A DNA stretch of 64,000 nt from 2-02-FULL-45-10 sp964478235 (GCA_964478235.1 CAYZGX010000001.1:62001-126000); one strand, 5' to 3'. Positions 25,739 to 34,599 are shown, counted from the first letter of the stretch. The notes: generated by a model not told the origin, from the sequence alone. Made by a program: numbers and translations.

Positions 25739-27181
25739 TTAACGCTTGAGTACCACGCTAAACTGCCTATCAACCAGTAAATTTGTTACAAAATCATAGC
25801 GTGTATCGCCGTGTTTGGAGCGGTCTTCACCAGGGTACGCGCTCGCGAGTGTTGTACCAAAGTCAAGCCCGAGTGTCAATCGGTGACTCTCCGCTCCCAA
25901 CTGCTTTTCAACCAACAATGTGTATGAACCTTTTTTAATCTCTTCAACCACTTGTTTTGGTAACAGATAGGTAAAAGAGAGTGTCTTAGTTTTTCCTGGT
26001 TCAATCGAAATAAATGCCCCAAACCATTGTCGCCCAAGCTCCGTCCCTTGATCAACTTTTCCTGGTACAACGCTTTTGTCAGTGTCCATCGCCCCCACCG
26101 AACTAACAAGTTTACTGCCAGCTGGCACGTACACTCGTGCATAATCACGATATCGACTAGTAAACTTATCAAACACACCAGTATGTCTAAACGTCATTGA
26201 AACCGTCGCTTGGTACTGTCCGTTAGCAACTGGTTTAATTACATACGACAATGAGCGATCCATCACTAAATCAGTTTTGAGCGCACCCAAATTAGCATCC
26301 GCCCACATCACAAAATCTTCATTCTTTAAACGAGGCAACTCCCCACCCCAATCATGGTCAGTAATTACTTTTTGCTCATCAGCATGAAGCGAATACAACA
26401 TCACCTGTTTTTCAGCTAAAAATTTTGGAACCAGCGCAGTGTAATCAGACCACCTCGTCAACGCATCAGTCGCTACATGACGAAGAATAGCCAAAGCGAG
26501 CGGTCGCATAATCTGTTTACGATCGGAAAAAGTATACCCACGATCTTTATAACCATACTCCACTTCATGTTCGAGCTGACGAGTAAAATTAGTGCTCGTA
26601 AACTCCAAACCTTGCACAGTGATCGGGCCAGTCAATTCCAAAAGATGGTGCATAATAGTTGGCGTAAAAGCAATCACGCCGTCGAGCTCAGAAGCCAGCA
26701 ATCCTTTTTCCAAACGATAGAACTCCAGGCTTTTTTTAGTTGACTCAGAAAAATCTGGTGACCAATTACTGTCACGAAATTGCCATTTAGTAATTTTAAG
26801 ATATTTTTGAAGCGGGGCTGGCGGAATACTATAGAGTGCTTCTGGCACCGAGTGATCTAAAATTTCTGTTCCTTCAGTTTTAAGGAGTTCTGGAATACCA
26901 TTAGACACCCGAATCACCCCATACGAACCAATAAACCCACCGCCCGGACGAATTTCGGTATTGTTTAAAAATAATAATAAATAAGTCCGCGGACGTTCAA
27001 AACCAAGTGCCTGATGTAATAAATTAGCATGTTCGGTACTGGTGGTGTGAATAACTGAGCGCACCGCTGTATCAACAATTGTCTGACGAAACAATGTAGT
27101 ATGCGATACAAACCAAAACCCGCCGATCATGAGGCCACCAAGTAATGCAAGGACAGTTATAATGAGTAGAAACTTTCTCAT
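25739..27181 (-). CDS. DUF4012 membrane-anchored extracellular protein
   Basis: 480 residues. One amino-terminal transmembrane helix (LLIITVLALLGGLMIGGFWFV), then an outside domain starting RTYLLLFLNNTEIRPGGGFIGSYG, the hallmark of DUF4012. The function of the family is unknown, but it recurs with glycosyltransferases in Actinobacteria and CPR. Its ATG overlaps the GT2 stop (ATGA), showing translational coupling. mreB follows after 11 bases. Confidence 0.85.
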   Translation of the reverse strand: MRKFLLIITVLALLGGLMIGGFWFVSHTTLFRQTIVDTAVRSVIHTTSTEHANLLHQALGFERPRTYLLLFLNNTEIRPGGGFIGSYGVIRVSNGIPELLKTEGTEILDHSVPEALYSIPPAPLQKYLKITKWQFRDSNWSPDFSESTKKSLEFYRLEKGLLASELDGVIAFTPTIMHHLLELTGPITVQGLEFTSTNFTRQLEHEVEYGYKDRGYTFSDRKQIMRPLALAILRHVATDALTRWSDYTALVPKFLAEKQVMLYSLHADEQKVITDHDWGGELPRLKNEDFVMWADANLGALKTDLVMDRSLSYVIKPVANGQYQATVSMTFRHTGVFDKFTSRYRDYARVYVPAGSKLVSSVGAMDTDKSVVPGKVDQGTELGRQWFGAFISIEPGKTKTLSFTYLLPKQVVEEIKKGSYTLLVEKQLGAESHRLTLGLDFGTTLASAYPGEDRSKHGDTRYDFVTNLLVDRQFSVVLKR

Positions 27182-28668
27182 ACCACAGCGCGTTTTTTGG
27201 ATGAAACATTAAACCCTAAATACCGACCAGTCATCAAATGAGTAACCGCATCAAGACATGGCAAAGCCGAAAAGAACAAGAGCGACACTGGCACCAAAAT
27301 CCATTGCAAAGCCATAAACGCATACATGTGTTTTGGGTGATGATCGGGGCGAGGTGGCAACAAGAGCATGCTCATAATAGTTGAGATGAGGAGACCGACC
27401 ATAGAAAGCGTCATCAAAAACTGGAGCACTTGCGGAGTGTTAAAAAAAAGTGCGCTCTGACGGACATCAGTGTTCGCCACCCAGAGCGGCAGCCGACCAA
27501 GCAAAGTCACAATCACTGTCACGACAGCCCAGCTCCACTTCCCTTCCCATTCATGAAACAACATCACCGCTTTTTTAAAACGCGACATGTTTGGATGCAA
27601 ACGATATTGCCATAATAAATACGGAATATTTTCCGTTCCCCACGCCCAACGACGTTGTTGCAAATACAAATTTTTTAAACTCTTTAATGTACTATCATCG
27701 CGCACCGTGTCCATTGAGACAGGAATATACAAAGGTGTCACTTCATAATCACCTTCATACTTAAGCCAGCACTGAAAAAAAATCCGCGAATCTTCGCTCA
27801 CCACATCTTTGGAGTGACCACCAACATCGAGTGCCGCTTTAAAACTCATACTATGCGACGAAAAGGTCACCAAATGCTCTAGGCGAGCCAAGCTAAACAA
27901 CATCCAAAACGACGTACCAAAAGCCATAATTCGAAGCACTGCCGGCGAATCCCAAATATTATTATTGTAAAGAGTGATCGGCTGAAACGAACTGCGCTCT
28001 GGGCGAGGGTGCGAACAATACATGAAATTAAGGTGCGCAAAATATTCCGGATGCACGACAGTATCCACATCAAAAACTGAGATAACAACATTTTCATAGC
28101 GCCAACCTTTTTTGTCAGCATAATCTTTGAACTGCCACTCCGCCGAATGAATATTGGAACCTTTGCCTGGAATCTCACCTGGCAAACCAGCTGGATGGGT
28201 ATAACACAATACTTCGGCAAATACCTGTCCATACACAGCTTGAATCTTTTTTTGTAAGGCTCCCCAATGTTCAGCTTTGCGCTCTTCACCAGAAATAACA
28301 ATATACATTTTTTTAGCTGGATACGACGAAGCTTTGATCGCATCAAGAGTGGTTTGCACCACTTCCCACGATTCGTTATACACCGGCAAAAAAACAACAT
28401 TAATTTTTTCCTCCCACTTCGGAAAAGACGTTGTCAGCTTTTCAAACCACCGCTCACGAATAGACAATCTAAAACGATTCCACGAAACGATAACGTAAAA
28501 AGAAAAATAGAGTACACGAAGCACCCAATAGACATCAAAAATAATCACCGCATACATCATGGCGAGCGGTGATATAAAACTAAAGACAATACCGAGAATA
28601 ATCGTGAGCCAAATCGATAATCCTGGAGCTATCTCATACCAGCGGTATCGTTGATAATCAGACAACAT
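27178..28668 (-). CDS. Processive membrane glycosyltransferase, GT2 (cellulose-synthase-like)
   Basis: 496 residues. Two hydrophobic segments first, then a cytosolic GT-A domain with VFLPVYNES, ISVFDVDTVVHPEYF (DxD) and QQRRWAWG (QxxRW), then several membrane helices. This layout is that of processive beta-glycan synthases; the product is unknown. ATG at 28668 (MLSDYQRYRW) is 4 bases after the upstream stop and preferred to an overlapping upstream start. Confidence 0.9.
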   Translation of the reverse strand: MLSDYQRYRWYEIAPGLSIWLTIILGIVFSFISPLAMMYAVIIFDVYWVLRVLYFSFYVIVSWNRFRLSIRERWFEKLTTSFPKWEEKINVVFLPVYNESWEVVQTTLDAIKASSYPAKKMYIVISGEERKAEHWGALQKKIQAVYGQVFAEVLCYTHPAGLPGEIPGKGSNIHSAEWQFKDYADKKGWRYENVVISVFDVDTVVHPEYFAHLNFMYCSHPRPERSSFQPITLYNNNIWDSPAVLRIMAFGTSFWMLFSLARLEHLVTFSSHSMSFKAALDVGGHSKDVVSEDSRIFFQCWLKYEGDYEVTPLYIPVSMDTVRDDSTLKSLKNLYLQQRRWAWGTENIPYLLWQYRLHPNMSRFKKAVMLFHEWEGKWSWAVVTVIVTLLGRLPLWVANTDVRQSALFFNTPQVLQFLMTLSMVGLLISTIMSMLLLPPRPDHHPKHMYAFMALQWILVPVSLLFFSALPCLDAVTHLMTGRYLGFNVSSKKRAVV

Positions 28669-28672
28669 AAGG

Positions 28673-29047
28673 TTATTTTTTGCCAATTGAAGCTTCGGCA
28701 CTGTAAATCGCTGTCGCATACTGCCCGATTGGTGTTTCAGCTATTGTTTGAACAATAGTGGTGAAATCAACATCAACCACCGCGACCACCGGAATATGGC
28801 GCACGTACGCCAAAGTATTAGCGACCGTCACTGCTACGCGAGTAGCGGTGAAACGCCCTTTTCCTACTCGAATAGCTAAACCTTCCACCACCTCAAGCGT
28901 CACCGATCTGTCGCGAAGCGCTTCGTCAATTGCTCGAAGAAGTGCGTCTTCTTCGGTACCTGTATAACGAAAAGCTTGCCACTCATCCTCGGCCGAAGTG
29001 TATAGTACAATTTCATCAACCGCCGTATTATCAATAACAAGATACAT
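28673..29047 (-). CDS. Short TsaB-like protein
   Basis: 124 residues. IRVGKGRFTATRVAVTVANTLAY closely follows the TsaB segment GPGSFTGxRxGxxxAKGLA, and the start MYLVIDNTAVDEIVL fits the first actin-like strand. Only the amino-terminal half of TsaB is present, which is the half that contacts TsaD in the t6A tRNA-modification complex. Short TsaB forms recur in CPR as far as I know. Start ATG 29047, nine bases after the regulator gene. Confidence 0.65.
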   Translation of the reverse strand: MYLVIDNTAVDEIVLYTSAEDEWQAFRYTGTEEDALLRAIDEALRDRSVTLEVVEGLAIRVGKGRFTATRVAVTVANTLAYVRHIPVVAVVDVDFTTIVQTIAETPIGQYATAIYSAEASIGKK

Positions 29048-29056
29048 ACACATCTA

Positions 29057-29656
29057 TTAATGAACCGACTCAAACCGATTAACCACCATAATGTGTTTCG
29101 CTTCAAAAATGCTATAGAGGAAACGGTCGCCAATCTCTCGACGATCACGGAACTCTCGCTCATCCATCAAGGTGTAGCGCACCGCTTTACCCATATCTTC
29201 TTCGTAGGTCTGAATAATTTTGGCGATAATCGTTGGTTTAAGAGCGCCGACAATCAGCATATCAGTGTCTACGTCAGACTCTTGGGTGAAATGACCGGTT
29301 AGGAGAAGTAGGGCAACGTCACCAGCTTTTTCCTTAACTTCGTTCACCAGCGCCTGCTCTTCCATAACTTCAGCTTTCATAAGCAGAGCCTTAAGCTCAC
29401 TATACAGCATCGCTTTAGTGTTCAACTTATAATATTTAGAGCGATCAGTACCTAGGTCACGGTTGGGTACGTCAGCTTGCGGCACCTGCACCAGAAGGCC
29501 CGCCAGCTCTAAATGGGCAATTTCACGTCGAACAGCATTAAGCTGGGTCTCGATAAGACGAGCCAACTCACGGACATAAAAAGGTTGCTCAGGATGACGA
29601 AAAAACGTCTTCATGAGCTTAACGCGGGTCTTTGAACCAAAAAAGTGCTCAAGCAT
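29057..29656 (-). CDS. Winged-helix regulator with nucleotidyltransferase-like domain
   Basis: 199 residues. Amino-terminal HTH (residues about 10-65; FYVRELARLIETQLNAVRREIAHLELAGLL), then a domain with LLLLTGHFTQESDVDTDMLIVG resembling the MNT-type minimal nucleotidyltransferase (GxxxxxxSDxDxxI). Such fusions are frequent in CPR genomes and are thought to be transcriptional regulators. It shares a bidirectional promoter with the large gene at 29729 and leads the envelope operon, so it may control both. Confidence 0.78.
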   Translation of the reverse strand: MLEHFFGSKTRVKLMKTFFRHPEQPFYVRELARLIETQLNAVRREIAHLELAGLLVQVPQADVPNRDLGTDRSKYYKLNTKAMLYSELKALLMKAEVMEEQALVNEVKEKAGDVALLLLTGHFTQESDVDTDMLIVGALKPTIIAKIIQTYEEDMGKAVRYTLMDEREFRDRREIGDRFLYSIFEAKHIMVVNRFESVH

Positions 29657-29670
29657 AGGTATAGTTTCTG

Positions 29671-29721
29671 TAGACTTTGGAATTGAGCTGTAGTATACTA
29701 CTCGGGAGTACGTCTCGTCAA
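29671..29721. promoter_or_regulatory. Overlapping divergent promoters sharing a palindromic -10 box
   Basis: GTAGTATACTAC (29690-29701) is a perfect 12-base palindrome giving TATACT on both strands. Plus strand: TAGACT (29671-29676) with 17-base spacer. Minus strand: TTGACG (29716-29721) with 18-base spacer. The two polymerases cannot occupy it at once. Confidence 0.75.
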
Positions 29722-29728
29722 AGCGTTT

Positions 29729-32029
29729 ATGGATAGAATTTTACGGCTTAACGAATTCTTCGTTGAAGGCGGGAAGCAGGACATTTCACATGTGCTCTTG
29801 CACATTACCGAACCATCGACCCCTGAAGAAATGCATAAAGGGTATTTTTTTGCTATTGCCGAAATAAATCAAGCCGAAACCAAGTACATTACTCGCCTCC
29901 AAGAACTTATTGACCAAGCTGAAAACGACTACTACGAACTTCCCGATGTTCCTGGTGCTGAAGCGCTTGAACAGGTGCTCAAAAAAATGAACCAAGAAGC
30001 GCTCGGTCTAGCCAAAGCCAATATCACCATGAGCTGTATCGTGGGTGCGATTCGCGATCCAGAAATCTCCTTCACCTACTACGGAGAGCCTCACATGTTA
30101 CTTTTTTATAAGAATCGCGAGGGGGTCTACCAAAAAATGGACCTTATTCACTCCCCCGACGATGAGTCTGAGAGTGAACCAACTCAACTTTTTTCTCAAA
30201 TTATCCAAGGAAAAATTAGCCCAAACGACTTTTTGTTCGCCGGTACTCCGCATATTAGCGAGTTCTTTAGCCACGACCGTCTTCAGAAAATTATCACCAG
30301 TCGCCCGGCCGCTCAAAGCACCAAACACATTGAACGTGTTTTATCTGAAATAAAAAATGGCTTTTCTTTTGGCGGCCTCCTCATGCATATCGACCGCTCC
30401 GACTCTGGCCCTATCCCTATCAAAAAGCCAACACCAATGGTCAAAGGCGCTTCTTCTAAATCCCTTCATTCTCTTTTTGATCGCGAGCGTACCACCACCA
30501 ACACCCTCTCCACTTCGCTGTTCCCAGGTCTCAACGATCGAATGAAGCGATTGTTTTCATCACACGACGACGCACCAGCTGAACCTGTCGATGAACAGCC
30601 ACTCGAACCGGCTGTCCGACCAGCTGAAATCAACTCAGCCCACATTTCTCATCGCCAAAACCAAACCCCTCCCCCACCAAGCCGTCTCAAAAAAGAACCA
30701 ACCACCAAAAAATTGGCGACAGCTCTCGATTTTAGCCTAGACCTTATCAAAGTCATTGGCCGAATTATCTGGGCAATTATTTTTACCGCCTACAGCTTGG
30801 TCTACAGCCTTATTCGCAATTTTATTCTTGTCATTTTCGCCGCCTTTAACTACCAAAAACGCCGCCAAGGCATCGTTGAAGACTGGCGTCGTCAATGGCG
30901 TAGTTATCGAGAAAATGTTCGCAATCTCCCGCTCCTCACCAAAGTCCTCCTCGTCATCTCCGCTCTCGTAATCATCGCTTTTGTCGTCGGTATCTCATTT
31001 GTTCGAATGAAACAAGAAGAAACCGCTCGTCAAAAAGCTTTTGAAACCAGTATTCAACTTATTCGAGCCAAAAAAGATTCTATTGAGAGCGCGCTTATCT
31101 ACAAAGACGAGCGAGCTGCTTTGAACGAGCTCGCGAGCGCCAAGGAAATTATTGCCAATCTTCCGTGTGTCACCAAAGAAGACAAAGTCACCTGCGCCAC
31201 CCTCACTCGCGATATTGAGGAAATGGCCACACGTATCAACCGCATCGTCAGCGCCACCACCGAACAGCTCTACACCTGGCCGAGCGACACCACGCTCACC
31301 AACTTGGTAAAAATCGGCACCAAACTTATCGCCTTCTCCGACACCACCTCAACCCTCTTTGTTTTTGACCTACTCAACAAAGAAACCAAAATCATTCCAA
31401 CCCTCCCAAACATTACCGGTTTTGAAAAAGCTAGCGTACCAAAAGAAAATGACTACGCGCTTTTCTTATATGACAAAAAGAGTATCCTCTCCTTCAACCC
31501 AGAAGATGCTTCTGTCAAAATTTTAGACATTGCCTACAGTAGCCCGAAAGTTGCGATCACCGACATCACCGTATACAACCGTCGTCTCTACAGCTTAGAT
31601 GCCGAGAATAGCCAAATTTATCGCCACGACAGCACCAAAAACGGTTTTGGCCAAGGTAAAGAATGGATAAAAGATGGCACCCCGATCAAAGATGGTGAAG
31701 AACTCACTATCGACGGCGATATGTTTGTCCTTCAACGCGGCAAACTCGTCAAATTTACGAGTGGCGTTTCCCAGCCATTTGATATCCCAAGTCTTAATCA
31801 AGATATTGCGAGTGGCGCGAGTATCTGGTCATACACCGACCTAAGCTACCTCTATATTCTTGATTCCGGCAACAGACGCCTTGTCATCCTCAACAAAGAC
31901 GGTACGCTCAAAGAGCAACTCGCTTCATCAGTCTTCGCCAACCCGCTCGGTCTCGTCGTTGATCCAACTGCTAATCTAGCCTACGCCATCGACAACAACC
32001 GCCTGCTAAAAATTACACTGCCTCAATAA
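29729..32029 (+). CDS. Large CPR-type membrane protein with phosphatase-like head and beta-propeller tail
   Basis: 766 residues. Residues 1-220 form a soluble domain (YYGEPHMLLFYKN, NDFLFAGTP) whose pattern recalls PP2C/PPM phosphatases, but the metal-binding Asp residues are not evident. A proline-rich linker follows (to about 330), then a hydrophobic region (about 335-375), a clear transmembrane helix (about 405-430), a coiled segment and a six-strand-repeat beta-propeller-like tail (LFVFDLLNKETK, RLVILNKDGTL). Function unknown; topology suggests a sensor spanning the membrane. No Shine-Dalgarno sequence. Confidence 0.7.
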   Translation: MDRILRLNEFFVEGGKQDISHVLLHITEPSTPEEMHKGYFFAIAEINQAETKYITRLQELIDQAENDYYELPDVPGAEALEQVLKKMNQEALGLAKANITMSCIVGAIRDPEISFTYYGEPHMLLFYKNREGVYQKMDLIHSPDDESESEPTQLFSQIIQGKISPNDFLFAGTPHISEFFSHDRLQKIITSRPAAQSTKHIERVLSEIKNGFSFGGLLMHIDRSDSGPIPIKKPTPMVKGASSKSLHSLFDRERTTTNTLSTSLFPGLNDRMKRLFSSHDDAPAEPVDEQPLEPAVRPAEINSAHISHRQNQTPPPPSRLKKEPTTKKLATALDFSLDLIKVIGRIIWAIIFTAYSLVYSLIRNFILVIFAAFNYQKRRQGIVEDWRRQWRSYRENVRNLPLLTKVLLVISALVIIAFVVGISFVRMKQEETARQKAFETSIQLIRAKKDSIESALIYKDERAALNELASAKEIIANLPCVTKEDKVTCATLTRDIEEMATRINRIVSATTEQLYTWPSDTTLTNLVKIGTKLIAFSDTTSTLFVFDLLNKETKIIPTLPNITGFEKASVPKENDYALFLYDKKSILSFNPEDASVKILDIAYSSPKVAITDITVYNRRLYSLDAENSQIYRHDSTKNGFGQGKEWIKDGTPIKDGEELTIDGDMFVLQRGKLVKFTSGVSQPFDIPSLNQDIASGASIWSYTDLSYLYILDSGNRRLVILNKDGTLKEQLASSVFANPLGLVVDPTANLAYAIDNNRLLKITLPQ

Positions 32030-32060
32030 AAAAACCGGCGCACTAGGCAGCCGGTTTTTT
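32030..32060. terminator. Bidirectional terminator between 29729 gene and rplL
   Basis: AAAAACCGGC / GCCGGTTTTTT stem with T-runs on both sides. Confidence 0.85.
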
Positions 32061-32076
32061 GTTTCTCTGAAAAAGA

Positions 32077-32454
32077 TTATTTCAAGGTAACTTTTGCACC
32101 TGCTTCTTCAAGCTTCTTCTTCATAGCTTCAGCGTCATCTTTCTTTACGCCTTCTTTAACTGCTTTAGGAGCACCGTCTACAACAGCTTTAGCATCAGCC
32201 AAGCCAAGACCAGTGATTTCTTTTACAGCTTTGATAACGTTGATTTTGTTAGCGCCTGCTTCTGTGAGCTCAACAGTGAATTCTGTTTTCTCTTCAGCTG
32301 CTGCACCTGCGCCACCTGCTGGAGCTGCCATCATCATAGCTGGAGCTGCTGCAGATACGCCGAATTTTTCTTCCATTGCTTTAACCAATTCTGCAAGTTC
32401 GAGAACGGTCAATTGTTCAACAGAGGAAATGATTGTTTGGAGTTTGTCACTCAT
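32077..32454 (-). CDS. rplL: Ribosomal protein bL12 (L7/L12)
   Basis: 125 residues: amino-terminal dimerisation helix pair, flexible Ala/Gly/Met hinge (AAAPAMMMAAPAGG), and the carboxy-terminal factor-binding domain (INVIKAVKEITGLGLADAKAVV). Forms the ribosomal stalk with L10. Follows rplJ by 15 bases. Confidence 0.98.
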   Translation of the reverse strand: MSDKLQTIISSVEQLTVLELAELVKAMEEKFGVSAAAPAMMMAAPAGGAGAAAEEKTEFTVELTEAGANKINVIKAVKEITGLGLADAKAVVDGAPKAVKEGVKKDDAEAMKKKLEEAGAKVTLK

Positions 32455-32469
32455 ATAGGTAAAAAATTA

Positions 32470-32991
32470 TTAAGCTTTCTTTTCTTTATACGCAGTAAGT
32501 ACGTTGAGAAGGCTGCGAACAACACCGGCATTAACTCGGACAAAGCCAGAGATAGGGGCGCTGAGCGAACCAACCATCTTGGAGAGAAGTTCGTGCTTGG
32601 TAGGCAAAGCCGAAAGTGCTTTAACCATACTTGCGTCAACGAATTTGTTTTCCAAAATACCACCGAAAATTTTCACGACTTCATTTTTCTTCGCAAAGGT
32701 TTGCACGACACGAGCCGGCGCAACTTCATCAAGAGAAATAAATGTAGCGATACCACCGTTGAAAGTGGACGTATCGATACCAGTGAGACCAGCTTGTTCA
32801 AGCGCGCGCTGTACCAAAGTTTTCTTGGCAGCGAGCACAGTCACACCTTCTTTACGTGCTTCACGACGGAGATTTTCAGTTTGAGCTACAGTCAAGCCTT
32901 GGAAGTTGGCGAAGACTACGCCTTTAGCGTTCTTCAAGTCAGCGACCAACGCGTCGATAGTAGCTAATTTTTGTTGTTTTGATTTAGGCAT
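32470..32991 (-). CDS. rplJ: Ribosomal protein uL10
   Basis: 173 residues from ATG at 32991 (MPKSKQQKLATIDAL), with the typical VVFANFQGLTVAQTENLRRE segment and an alpha-helical tail that carries L12 dimers. The start is chosen because the upstream alternative lies within the leader. First gene of the rplJ-rplL operon. Confidence 0.96.
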   Translation of the reverse strand: MPKSKQQKLATIDALVADLKNAKGVVFANFQGLTVAQTENLRREARKEGVTVLAAKKTLVQRALEQAGLTGIDTSTFNGGIATFISLDEVAPARVVQTFAKKNEVVKIFGGILENKFVDASMVKALSALPTKHELLSKMVGSLSAPISGFVRVNAGVVRSLLNVLTAYKEKKA

Positions 32992-33009
32992 ACGAATATA
33001 TTTTTTTAC

Positions 33010-33180
33010 TGTCGAGAGTAAGCTCCCAAGCAATAAAAAAATCTGTGTTATGCCACAGACTAGAATTCCACGTAATCTCGACCTGAGTGTGCCATTCCTC
33101 TAATGAGGAAAAAACACGGGCGATTACCTCGGTAGGATATTTAAGAGAGCCTTGCGAGCTCCCACCTACTGTCTATGGTG
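33010..33180 (-). promoter_or_regulatory. L10 leader with an intrinsic terminator (autoregulation of rplJL)
   Basis: The minus-strand leader contains AGACAGTAGGTGGGAGCTC...AATATCCTACCGAGGT, the conserved core of the ribosomal L10 leader, where the L10-L12 complex binds. It is followed by an intrinsic terminator CTGTGG...CACAG plus T7 (33033-33060) before the start codon. This suggests control by premature termination. Confidence 0.87.
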
Positions 33181-33187
33181 TAGACAC

Positions 33188-33216
33188 ATACTACTAAAAA
33201 GACCGGGCTTTGTCAA
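33188..33216 (-). promoter_or_regulatory. rplJ promoter
   Basis: Minus-strand TTGACA (33211-33216), 17-base spacer, TAGTAT (33188-33193). Confidence 0.82.
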
Positions 33217-33285
33217 GACGACTACTTAACTCCGGATAAAAAGCTATTTTTTGGCTAAAATATAAGGAAATAATGCCTGTATACC

Positions 33286-33314
33286 TTGACAAAAGGCTGT
33301 TTTTGTGGTATACT
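33286..33314 (+). promoter_or_regulatory. Promoter of the His-rich membrane protein gene
   Basis: TTGACA (33286-33291), 17-base spacer, TATACT (33309-33314). The region from -35 to about +25 matches that of the secreted-protein gene at 3346 almost base for base. The leader has a GTTCC/GGAAC hairpin and a GCGCC/GGCGC hairpin. Confidence 0.88.
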
Positions 33315-33382
33315 GGTTTGTTCCGTACTTGGAACCTTTTTCACCCCCTACCACGCGCCTCTAGGCGCCTCGAGGCCAACCC

Positions 33383-33709
33383 ATGACCGGGTCACTCGTA
33401 CTGGCAGTCAGCTTGTTCAAGCAGTTGTTCGACACAGTCGGCACAATCGTGAGCACCGCCCTGACAAGCATCGTGATTATCGCATTTGTAGTGTCAGTGG
33501 TATTTGCTCTCTGGGTATGGAACATCATGAAGCACACCATGGCGAGCGCTCGAATGCAGCCATGGGAAAAGAAGTACCCGCCCCACGACCACAAGCACGA
33601 AGATCATGGTCATGGTGACGACGGTCACCACGGCGAACACTCTAGCAAGAAGAAGAAAGACAAGAAGGAAGCCAAGTCCCACGACAACGAACATAAAGTC
33701 CACCACTAA
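33383..33709 (+). CDS. Small membrane protein with His-rich cytoplasmic or external tail
   Basis: 108 residues. One or two hydrophobic helices (about residues 15-48), then a tail with about 15 His in short HD/HE/HG clusters (DHKHEDHGHGDDGHH) followed by a Lys-rich stretch. The tail could bind Zn, Ni or Co or buffer metal; this is inference. The gene is GC-rich, has GAGG 7 bases before ATG, its own perfect promoter and a strong terminator. No family recognised. Confidence 0.72.
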   Translation: MTGSLVLAVSLFKQLFDTVGTIVSTALTSIVIIAFVVSVVFALWVWNIMKHTMASARMQPWEKKYPPHDHKHEDHGHGDDGHHGEHSSKKKKDKKEAKSHDNEHKVHH

Positions 33710-33756
33710 CGTATCATTTCACTGACGGCGACCCCGTCGAGGAGGTGTACAAAGAA

Positions 33757-33785
33757 GACCCCCGCGCTCAACTGAGCCGGGGGTC
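33757..33785 (+). terminator. Terminator of the His-rich protein gene
   Basis: GACCCCCG / CGGGGGTC stem followed by a T-rich tract; about 45 bases after the stop codon. Confidence 0.85.
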
Positions 33786-33812
33786 GTACTATTTTTATAC
33801 ACATTACTGAAC

Positions 33813-33848
33813 TAAAAAGAGCTACTCCTAACGAGTAGCTCTTTTTGT
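33813..33848. terminator. Second, bidirectional terminator
   Basis: aaaaagagctact / agtagctcttttt stem with T-runs both ways, insulating the two GC-rich genes from each other. Confidence 0.85.
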
Positions 33849-33893
33849 ATCTTCTCACTCCAACACACTTTTGTGTTACAGAGAAAAGACAGT

Positions 33894-34020
33894 GCGGAGG
33901 GGGGCGGTTGAGACCCCACTCCGCGTATGACTAGCACGGCGACTGCCATCGCCATGCAGTATCACACCCCTGAACTCACCAGGGCTCTGTCAGCGTCACC
34001 AGGACGCTGGTTCGTTCCGC
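33894..34020 (-). other. Structured 3' region of the 34024 gene with terminator
   Basis: Downstream of the stop codon the minus strand carries several hairpins in 130 bases: CAGCGTC/GACGCTG, GGCGA/TCGCC and finally GCGGAG...CTCCGC (33894-33924) followed by a T-rich run, which looks like the terminator. No reading frame is evident. Confidence 0.6.
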
Positions 34021-34023
34021 TCG

Positions 34024-34566
34024 CTAGGCCTGGGCCTGCGGGCTGTCGACGAAGGCCATGAAGGCCTCGAGGCCGTTCACGAACATGTTGTAGCGGGCGT
34101 TGACCTGCTCGTCCTGCGCCCACTCGACGTAGGACTTGCGCTCGTTCGCCTTGCGGAACGCGAGCGAGGCGTCGTACTTGTCGCCGGTGATGCTCTCGAG
34201 CCCGCGGGAGAAGTTGCCGACGCGCACGTGCGTGTCGACGATCTGGGCGATGCCCGCCTTCTCGCGGTTGTTGATCTTGCCGGCGAGGATGATGTTCATG
34301 ACCTCGCGCTGGCCCACTTCGGTCGAGATGTCCATGCCGCGCTTCCCGCCGATGTAGGCGATCGCCGGCTCGATGGCGCCGATCAGCGCGTACGACTTCT
34401 GCGAGCGCGGGTCGTTCTCGATGTCCTTCGGGTTCACCTTCTTCGCGTTCTTCGGGTCGAACTTGTTGCCCGTCGCACCGGCCGTCATCGCGAGGACCGC
34501 GAGGACGAGGGTGGAGGGGTTGGCGTGGATCTTGCCGACGATGCTGGACTTGTTGGTACCGGACAT
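34024..34566 (-). CDS. Orphan GC-rich protein of unknown function
   Basis: 180 residues, starting MSGTNKSSIVGKIHANPSTL. It has a short hydrophobic segment (LVLAVLAMTAGATG) near the amino terminus and an otherwise helical, charged body (NPKDIENDPRSQKSYALIGAIEPAIAYIGGKRGMD). No family recognised. Codons nearly always end in G or C, far from neighbouring genes. Two tandem consensus promoters, a leader with large hairpins and an AAGAGG ribosome binding site precede it, so it may be highly expressed. Signs favour acquisition by transfer. Confidence 0.72.
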   Translation of the reverse strand: MSGTNKSSIVGKIHANPSTLVLAVLAMTAGATGNKFDPKNAKKVNPKDIENDPRSQKSYALIGAIEPAIAYIGGKRGMDISTEVGQREVMNIILAGKINNREKAGIAQIVDTHVRVGNFSRGLESITGDKYDASLAFRKANERKSYVEWAQDEQVNARYNMFVNGLEAFMAFVDSPQAQA

Positions 34567-34599
34567 GGAAACCTCTTCTTCCGCTGGAACCTGGCCGAA

